This document shows positions 22,001 to 64,000 of a DNA stretch of 64,000 nucleotides, one piece after another. The position numbers were made by a program, and so were the translations under genes. The stretch spans positions 53,976,079 to 54,040,078 of the forward strand of contig CM049309.1 in assembly GCA_026874595.1 (NCBI GenBank), in the 5' to 3' direction. Every line of letters starts with the position of its first letter. Position 1 is the stretch's first letter. Below the pieces are notes generated by a model. That model was not told where the DNA came from, did no database searches, and saw only the letters and a program-made list of their open reading frames with translations. This stretch comes from Sipunculus nudus (Eukaryota; Annelida; Sipuncula; Golfingiida; Sipunculidae).

Positions 22001-25000
22001 GTCCACTCAATTTCTTACTCATCAAAACTGCTAATTACACAAAACAAATGTAATTTTGAAGCTGAACTTTCAAGGTTCTGAATAGAGCCTTGTAAGAATA
22101 AGATTATGCATTAATAATATAAAGTAAATATTTAACAGTATATTTTTTTATTTATTTTATATATTCTTGAGGTGATTCAGATTACTGCAGCTTTTTCAGA
22201 AAGAACAAGGGCCAAGAGGCACAAATAGTCACCCCCCCCCCCCCATATATTTAACTAGGTAAGTGTGGCAACTGTGATGAGGTGGGACAGACAGACCGAT
22301 GGACAGACGCGGACCATTTTAGTAGTCCTCACTCCTCACGACAGGGGACTAATAGGATATGCCTGGGGACAGAGAAGACATGGTACAGATTTGACTGAGA
22401 ATAATAGAAATGTTACTCTGACATGCACATGCAAAAGTACAGACCAGCTGCCAGCTTTATTATTTTTAGGGATTCATACTTGTCAGTATACGTTTTAAAA
22501 TATATTTAACTTTCTAGATCAGCAGAACGTAGGCCTGGCTGGTGTGAACCCTCAACCACCTATTACTTTGGGTTTTACATGAAATGAATTAGTCACTAAC
22601 TACATCAAGAAAAGAAATGATTTTGTTTTTTTTTTTAATTTGATCTTAAGAAGTAGTAAATATATTAACATTCAAACAAAATTATATTGAAATATAAACA
22701 TAAATCCATGTGTCATACATACACAGAGCATCTGAGGGGCTGACCATGACAGAAAGGTCCAATGAATTAAATTTCTTAATAATTTTGTATAACTTATTAG
22801 TTTTACAGTACTTTTTCTTATTGTGGCTAATGGCTTACCTCGTAGTACCTGTACTAATGGTATGAACTTTCTCTTTTGTGATGATGTTGTGACATTCAAG
22901 ATCTCCTCCTGTTGCTATTAACAACACATTGGGCTGTGGAATACATCACATGTATGTTAGTTCACCATGAAGAACAAGCTCTAGTAACAACTCGTATTTT
23001 TTTGTAAATATATGAAATACACACAGAAATATTAATTCTTCTTTCACCAAAATTTCCAGACATTAATTCTCTATCTCCTAGAACCTACACAGCTTGCCTA
23101 ATAATAATTTGAGGCAATTAAAGTTATTTTGTCTTGATAACTTATATTAATATCTAAGAAGATCAATCCTATTGTAATGTGTAGAAATCATTTCTCTGCA
23201 ACTATACCAGCAAAAAATGAAAATTAAAAGGATCTCAAAGAAAATCTATGGCCTTCTTACCGACAAAGGATATTTCCAAAACTTTTGTAATCCAGAACAC
23301 AAGTAATCATAGTATACTTGCGCAAATCATACAAGTATCAATTATTAAGATGTATACCACAGCACAGATAAAAAGTTACTTGCCACAACTATTTTGTTTG
23401 TTTTGTGATAAAGATGTGAATTTTTTATGAGGATAAAACTGTTACCTGTATGAATTCCATGTCTTGAACTCTGCTGGCACAAGTAACTGAGTGGCAAATT
23501 TCAGCTGTCTGTAACCAAATAGAAAAAATGTTTATCTGAGAATCATGCAGAATAAATTCATGGATATTTGATATTAACACTGACACCAAGAAAAGTTGAT
23601 CTGTGGAACGGATCTGTTTTTTCCTCTGCCTCTCATGAAAGTAGCTGCAAGAAATGATTCTGAAAAGCAGTGGGAAATTCAAGGGACATTTGTTAAAAGG
23701 ACTGAGTGTAATATAAGTAACAAAGAGTAATGCCTGCGTCACATAGAAAGCTACAGCAAGGTCATCCACTTCAAACTTGACCTAGCCCTCCATTAGGTGT
23801 GTCAGTGTAAGGAATATACAAGTGATTGTGCCTCTAATTCTTTTCAAATTATTGTGCTGACATCATTTTTGCAAAATCATCTTTTTTTAAGAATTGTATA
23901 AGAAAAGATATATAACTAGTAAATAAGGGACAACAATGGTAATGTTGCATTTTTAATCATAACAGAGAGCTTGGACTTGTGTCACTGACTTTCCTGGGGG
24001 ACTGGCAGATTTTCCAAGACAATGGCACTGAGTGCTGACTCACCTCTACCTGGTACACATTGATTTGTCTGTCATTGACTGTCACATAGTGATCACCCTC
24101 CGGTGACCACCTGACCAGGTCACCCACTGAAAAATTAAAATATCCCATCAAAATACTGTTGGACAGGCTTTTAGTTTTCATGGACAGAAAAAATTAAACA
24201 AATACGTTTAAAATAAACAAGTACAAAAAAGAAGTACGTATATGTAATCCCACTATAAATGAAGACAAATATTTTATTAAAACTGTATAAATAATTTAAA
24301 TAAAGCAACACTAAAAAGGTCAAGCATTTGAAAATATTTGTTTGTGCATGAATTTCATAGTATCTTATCAAATACATTTTCCCTTAGAATGCACAGTTTG
24401 CATAAATACAAACATACACAGCTTACGGTATTATTCCTGACTGAAATTTCCGTTGTAAATTTAGTTAGATGTTTACACCATAAACAGACCTTTAAAATCT
24501 GGCATCTAGTCACATCTGTAAACCATGAGTTCTGACCTTGTTTGATATTAGTGATGTAGGCACATTTTCCTGTGATCAGGTTCCATGTCCGGAGAGTTTT
24601 GTCAGCGCCCACACTCAGTGCCATTTTCCCCGTGGGGTGTACGGCCATGTTATACACAGGTCCCCTGTCACAGGAGGAATGGTCATTATCATTATTACTG
24701 AACAATGTAGCAGGCACAGGGATGTAATTTGATGAAAAAGTGTTGAGTGAAAGGGGTCTACTCAATATCTAACATACATTATCCAAACATAATCCCTTGA
24801 ATCTTTTATAAAAATAGGCCAGAACATGCTGACCCAACCACACTCAGGATGATCATTTGTTTATATCCATATATATTTATGACAAGTGGGGGCCCAAAAA
24901 ATAATCCATCAATGACAAATACATAAAATGAGGACATCTGTCTGCCAGTCAGATGAACCAAAGTTTTGCAAAGAGCATTTGGCAACAAGTAACCATTCAA

Positions 25001-28000
25001 CTTCTGCATTTATATATATGCAACCAACCATCTTAGATTACGTTGTTTTTCCGTTTGTCAACATTACTCTGCTTACTAAAAGCTTGTTTATAAACAAGCT
25101 ATTACATCTACCACAAAGGTGTTATAAGAACTTTTCAGTTTTTTATAGAAGTCCTCACTCCACATTGAGTAATGGCCTACATTACCATCCAGGTTAGCAA
25201 AGCCCTATTGATCAGGCTTAATAAAACACATAGGAATGATATAACCCATTTATTTAAAGAAAATATCTAATTATGTGAAAAGGTAACCATACCCTGATAT
25301 TTATTAAAACTTGAAAATATTCCTACAATTCTTTCTGTTTCTTCTGAATTGCCACTAGATATCCTTGCATGACTTGTTTGGATTACAATCAGCAGCCCAT
25401 TTGGCGGGCCACCCACATGTTATAAACATGTAGATATCAACAAAACATATAGCCTGTGCACCGTGGGAATGGGGAACTTTGGTGTATTTTACATAGAGAT
25501 TACTCTATTAAAAAAACATCAGATATCACAACAGGCCCCTTTAACAGGTCCCTATAGAATGAAGGTGACTGCTACTTACTTATGACCTTTGAGGGTTCTC
25601 AGGACATCCCAGCGACGCGTCTTCCACACCACCACAGTGCCATCTTCACTACAGCTAAACATGTGGCCACTTTTATGGTATTTAAGGCAGGTGATGGAAC
25701 CTGTCAGGGATAAACAGATAACACAATAATAATACATAAGTAAAATATTATACCTGCGAACAAGGTTTCCATAAAAAGGTATTCAATATATTATTTGATG
25801 ATAACCCTTTTCAATGACTCAGGTGACATCTGCTGGCAATGACTGACATTATTTCAACAGAATCAAATTGTATATTTTTTTTAATATTTTCAATTTACTA
25901 TCATTAACACATATGTTCCTTTCCCTGACATGTACTAGATTTTATTTCAATAGACAAAACCCACAATGATGAAACATGGGATCTGAACACAGCAGACAAC
26001 ATTCTGCAAAGTGTCATTGCTGCTGGAAATTGTTTCACTGATATATATATATATATAATATATATATTCTAACACTATCATGGTGTGCAAATATATATTT
26101 TGTTCAGTATGGGCATAAAATATATATAAGAAAAGAAATTTTCTTAAAATATTGTTTCCTGTAAGGTTTATAAGTAAATTTGCCATACTGATACTTCATG
26201 GAACTTAAATGAAGTGCCCTTACCATTGTGATGTATCAGTGAACCAAGTTCTCTGCGTGATCTCAAATTGAACAGTTTTATGGTTTCATCTGAACTGCCA
26301 GATGCAAGTATCCCTTTCTTGGAGATGCTGGCAGCCTTTATACAGCCTGTGTGGGTGTGGTTGGTGAAACTCTGCTCAAATTGGTAGCCCTGTACAGTGA
26401 ACAAGAAAATATAACTCTCTAGTGGAAAGAGGCCATATAGAAAGACATAGAGAGAAAGGCCAGATAGTAATAATAAAAACAATTTTTATAAATATGTCGG
26501 TATTGATATCAGCATATGATATACTCTCCATTTCATGGTCCCTAAATCTCACTCAAACCCTCTTGTAATATCTGAGTTCTTTCTCAACTACACAGACATT
26601 TCAGGAGAATGTTACTGTGATGTAATCAAAAGTTGTTTTTGTTAACCAAACTCTTGAAATTGAAAAAAAATTACTGTTGTCCACTCCTATAAAACTCAAA
26701 GATCATGTACCCGATGACTAATATTGACCAAATCTTCCACTGGTAAAATTCATTTGTACAAGTTGTCAATTATTTGGCGCGAGTATACTCAGTGTAGATT
26801 CAAGTCTACATTTCGATCTGGCAAAAATGGGTCTAAACAGGCTGAAACCATCTGTAGTCACTCCCAGAAACTTTACTATTGTCTGACATTCTCCCATGAA
26901 GAACCAATTAAATACACGCTCCAATTATTATGCAAGTATGATGGGCTTTGTAGTCACACATACATTTCTCTCTGTATTTTTCTGGGAAATATATCTAACT
27001 TAAACTATTAATATTATTAATGTTCACAAAAAAGTAACAGCTCCTCACGCAGGGAAGGAGTGGCTGCAGTAAGACTGCTTGACCAGCAGAGGGCAAGCGC
27101 TACAAGAGAGAACACTCACAGTACACTTTTAATACAGTAATCCATTACTGCAAAATGGACTTGATGCACAGAGGGGATTCTAAATTTCTTAAAGTGAGTA
27201 AAATGCATTAGATCTTGTCATTATAAATAAAATTTATTGAAAAATATTAACCCTCATTTTAACAAATACAGCCAATTCTCACACACGATTATCACATTTG
27301 GTCATTTAGTTCACGCTGAGCAATGTACACTTAGATACCCCCACCTGACCGCTCAATCTCATCTTGCATGGCGCAGGTTGAAGCGCATAGGACTTGTTTT
27401 GAACACACGATTGCTGGTTTGAGACCCAGTCAAGAGTTTCACAATTCCATTTTATGAGTACTAATATTGGACTTTTTCTCTCATAACAGATCGCCACCAG
27501 AGGGAGACACAGATGCACACAAGCAGACATATGAACAAGACACAAACACATTAACCCATAGACATAGACACCAATAGTTTTTTTCATTGATGCACTCCAA
27601 AGAATGTATAGCCTGTAAGGCTATATAGGCCCAATTCTGATCACGCTCCAAAACGATATACAATTCCTCATTTCAGACAGAGTTTCTACAGTCGTGTAGT
27701 TGCGTGTATTTTCGTATGCACAAAATCGTGCATAAAACATTTTGTATGAACGATATCGTGAGTACTGAATTTTGCACACACGATATCATAGGGTCCGCCT
27801 AAACACCCAAAACACCGGTGTTTTGGGTACGTGTGACAAAACACCACGAAACACCCCTTTAAATTCGAATTTGAAGCAAAACACTTGTATCATTTAATAA
27901 ATCATCATCTGTTGGATATGTTAATACAGAATTTGTGCCACTTTTCTGTAAAATTAAAGAAAGCAATAGTGTTTTGTACAATTGACAAGTGCGCTGCATG

Positions 28001-28452
28001 ATTGCGACTTGCGCCACTAGGGGGCAGGGTCATAGCTGGCATAAACGGCTGCCGTGGGCGCCGGTGAACCGACCACGACACGAAACACTCGTTTTTATCT
28101 TTATGATATGAATTTTTGAAACAATATTGCAGAGATATATTCATCAGATGATTTTCTATCGATTGGTGTTACGTTTTTGGTTCAGGTTGGAAGTGAAGTG
28201 GGTGTTTCGTGGTGTTTCGTCACAGGGGGGCCGGATATCATATCGTGCGTATTGCCTCGCCCCTTGACCAACGTGCCATTGAGCGATAATGTATGAAATT
28301 ACGCATTGCTCATACAGGCACACCTTAAAGTGTTCGGTCAAACCATTTCCTGGGATATAACTTACGTCACTTGACTGTATGATTCTATATGCCAGTAGCA
28401 ACTCATCGTATGTTCCAACAACAACCTCCATTCCTGAATGTTTATCATCCAT
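16098..28452 (-). CDS. PAK1IP1: PAK1-interacting protein 1 homologue (WD40, ribosome biogenesis)
   Basis: Ten exons join in one frame: 28366-28452 (ATG), 26224-26389, 25580-25700, 24537-24664, 24044-24126, 23446-23508, 22839-22933, 21511-21625, 20482-20683 and 16098-16195 (TAA). They give 385 residues; human PAK1IP1 has 392. WD40 blades show as ASGSSDETIKLFNL, CSEDGTVVVWKT, LSVGADKTLRTWNL, VNDRQINVYQV and TASSDGLLQIWDL. LALSVG-DKTLRTWNL and NIKQ-type segments and RLTCLAVY before the tail are specific to this family (yeast Mak11). The C-terminus is acidic, then Lys-rich (KQKKKKRKN), a likely nucleolar signal. The family acts in 60S ribosome assembly and, in vertebrates, binds PAK1. A YY1-like GATGGCGCC lies about 50 bp upstream of the ATG on the coding strand. 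Introns contain a satellite element and other repeats. Confidence 0.96.
16463..16997 (+). mobile_element. Interspersed repeat family R1, copy 1 (PAK1IP1 last intron)
   Basis: It begins near GCACTGCAAATGTGCATAAT and ends near TATACCATAAGACG. It holds three loose units, each with GTGACCTCTGACCT and 'ATGGATTTT'. An inverted copy at 48793-49297 shares the start, the units, GGCGAGATAAT and the end, so this is a dispersed family about 0.5 kb long. No coding frame; class unknown. Confidence 0.7.
18350..20390. mobile_element. Element with 11 internal ~180-bp tandem units and inverted ends
   Basis: ATGCCCCCGCC at 18350-18360 is mirrored by GGCGGGGGCAT at 20380-20390. Between them, the motif CAAAAGTAGGTCAAC recurs at about 18427, 18593, 18773, 18935, 19115, 19299, 19472, 19651, 19831, 20012 and 20193, mostly 179-184 bp apart. 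Units share CTCGATCTGTAACTGGTC, AAAATCAGGCCAATATCTGC and TTTTCATGAAATTTTCTA. A GGACGGAATGACGGA tail precedes the right end. It lies inside the last PAK1IP1 intron. No protein is encoded; it looks like a satellite-carrying MITE. Confidence 0.85.
22195..22375 (+). repeat. Possible short interspersed repeat
   Basis: Sequence with AAGAACAAGGGCCAAGAGGC, a C run and GACAGACAGACCGATGGACA resembles the dispersed-repeat tails at 16925 and 20335 in style. There is no second full copy in the window, so support is weak. It lies in a PAK1IP1 intron. Confidence 0.3.
27776..28250. mobile_element. Inverted-repeat MITE in PAK1IP1 intron 1
   Basis: A 24-bp arm at 27833-27856 (GTGACAAAACACCACGAAAC...) is matched at 23 of 24 positions, inverted, at 28200-28223. 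Further out, ACGATATCATA at the left pairs loosely with ATATCATATCGTG at the right. The middle is single-copy. Exact ends and target duplication are unclear. Confidence 0.6.
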
Positions 28453-28717
28453 GATGAGAATCTGGGAACAACTTTTGAGAACTGCGCATGGACTTCAGTG
28501 GCGCCATCTACGGCGTACTACGGAAACTATAAAGACCGTTGGCTTTCTGCACGATTTTATTATCACTACTAAGGAGACAGAGTGAAGAAGGTTTGTGAGG
28601 ACTCCACACACATATATATTGCATGTGCATGAACGTTAATATAGGTATAAACTTTGTTAAATAAAATGAAATTATGTAAATCTATACAACCGAAGAAAAA
28701 AAATAAATAAATAAAAG

Positions 28718-28979
28718 GTATGGTTCTCAGGCACCGCCCGCGTCAATTTTAACACCCCTCGGAATTTTTTTTTATTTCCTTCTTTAATAAGATAATATAA
28801 TAGAATTTGGATAAGATTTCCTTTGTTAGTTTTACCTGTTTAGGAAAACAAAATTCTGATATTTTCACGCTTTACCCTGATTATATGACATTTTTATCGA
28901 CACATAAAAAAAAACAGGTAAAAAAAATATCGCCCGCCTGCACTGATTTCTGGAAAAAAAAAGTGCCTGAGAACCATAC
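28718..28979. mobile_element. 262-bp MITE between PAK1IP1 and the EGF gene
   Basis: Perfect 17-bp inverted ends: GTATGGTTCTCAGGCAC at 28718-28734 and GTGCCTGAGAACCATAC at 28963-28979. If the TA inside each end is the duplicated target, it would be a Tc1/mariner-type MITE; that is inference. It sits 266 bp upstream of the PAK1IP1 start codon, in the shared divergent promoter region. Confidence 0.8.
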
Positions 28980-29616
28980 TTTTTTATTTTTTCCCAATGA
29001 TGATATCACCCCTTTCATGAATTCTCCCCATATTTGTGCATATGTACGCTGCATTTGCATATCAGTTAAAAAACATTTGATTTTCAAATGCCAGTGAAAT
29101 GTAATTCAGAGGCTTTTGAGAAAATTAGAAAGCTTTCATTCGGTCTTATAAATCTCGTAATAAAATCTAGATAATATGGAATATTGTTTTGGTATACTAA
29201 ATAAATCATTATGATAAATACGTACACATACCCTGAGACATTTACAAATATACACATACGAAACACAAAGATCACAAGTAAACGTGTGTATAATAACATA
29301 AATTTGCATTAGCTCCTCATAATTGTCATCGTCATTGCATGCATTTAATTATATTCCATGGCATCTGCTTTATCCGTGAAGTTTGTGTTTGCATTTTAAT
29401 GTACCCAACACCTAACCTCGTATGCATTTGCATTTAAATACATTGAAAGTCAGCCCTGTTATATATATGTTATATATTTATGTAAATGAAGGAGTCCATT
29501 ATTTGTCAGTGTTCTCCCGCCTGTTCCGCTGTAGGCCCTACATAGATGACACGCCCAGGTGAGCCTTTCAACTTCCTTGATGGTATACAAGGACCCAGCA
29601 CTGCACGGCAGGAATC
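28980..29616. other. Divergent promoter region, right part
   Basis: AT-rich sequence between the MITE and the ATG at 29617. A TATATATTTATG stretch near 29468 could act as a TATA-like element for the EGF gene, with a 5'UTR of about 110-130 bp. Nothing stronger is visible. Confidence 0.3.
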
Positions 29617-63311
<33,695 letters not shown>

Positions 63312-64000
63312 GTATGTGAAAACAGTTGCTATTCTGTATAAAATATATAAATCTTATATTATAAATAATGAGCATCCGGAAAAGGGCTACATTATGGTAT
63401 GTGGCATATTATGTATCATATTGATAAATCTTACACTGTAATGAAAGGCTTATAGGTTTTGATGAATTTTTTTTTGCTTGTGTTTGCCCTAGGTCTCCAA
63501 TATTGGCTTTATTTCCAAATGTGGCCTCTCCATATAATTGTAATAGTTGCAGGCGACTTATTTGCAGGTGACATTTATTTCGGAAATTGGCCTAAGTTTT
63601 AATGGTCGTGCCCACGTTACGCATCCTTTACGATCGCTGGACGATGAGAGACCTCTAGTATTACATTACTAATACTTATCTTATATCTTATAATATCTTA
63701 TATCAATCGCCATAGTACAACAATTATACGTTTACTTGCTTTGGCTTGTACATTTTGGCATTTAGTTGTGGCTTGTCCTTCGCCTTCGTATGAAAGAGAT
63801 TTAATTTGAATCAAAACTATGCATTAATAAACAAGAAATAACTTACCTTTTTGAAACAAAAACACGCAAACAAATATCTTTGTTTTATTTTAAGGGTTTT
63901 TTAACATAAAGGTTTCTTTATATTATATTATATTTCTTTTATCTTTAATTTACCTTTATATCTGACACCCGATGGAATAGTTTAAATATGATTCTTGAAA
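63312..64000. other. Intron of the EGF gene running out of the window
   Basis: AT-rich sequence after the last visible EGF donor. No further exon or terminal exon recognised. Confidence 0.5.

Overview
The window is intron-rich eukaryotic DNA, AT-rich overall, with canonical GT-AG introns, many short non-autonomous DNA transposons, tandem satellites and AT microsatellites. Gene content and repeat style fit a marine invertebrate, most likely a bivalve or other lophotrochozoan. That assignment is inference; no single sequence proves the species.

Layout. Bases 13-153 are the last coding exon of an unrecognised + strand gene. Two tandem TMEM14-family genes follow on the + strand. Copy 1 (exons 1313-2378) has no visible first exon. 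Copy 2 (9686-15663) has a complete four-exon reading frame of 103 residues. The gap between them holds a 2.66 kb non-autonomous hAT element with a perfect 8-bp target duplication and a second inverted-repeat element. From 28452 down to 16098, on the - strand, lies a complete 10-exon PAK1IP1 gene (WD40 ribosome-biogenesis factor, 385 residues). Its stop codon lies 14 bp from the poly(A) signal of TMEM14 copy 2. TMEM14C and PAK1IP1 are also neighbours on human chromosome 6p24, so this is probably an ancient linkage.

From 29617 to beyond the right edge, divergent from PAK1IP1, runs one very large secreted or surface protein gene. It has a signal peptide, a Cys-containing N-terminal region of about 280 residues that I do not recognise, then at least 46 EGF domains, each on its own symmetric phase-1 exon. 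The readable product in the window is about 2,057 residues and has no end here. The EGF part shows its own birth-and-death history: an eight-exon array of about 351 bp units amplified with its introns (40607-43198), several dead or shrunken EGF exons, one domain that lost a cysteine, and unusual splice sites. O-glucose consensus sites occur in nearly every domain. O-fucose consensus sites are missing from the amplified 'GGKC' domains and common in the older right-hand domains.

The introns carry at least eight recognisable repeat families, including a 180-bp satellite with inverted ends, a tRNA-derived SINE and a near-perfect 91-bp palindrome. I saw no CRISPR array, no rRNA or functional tRNA gene and no recognisable viral fossil.
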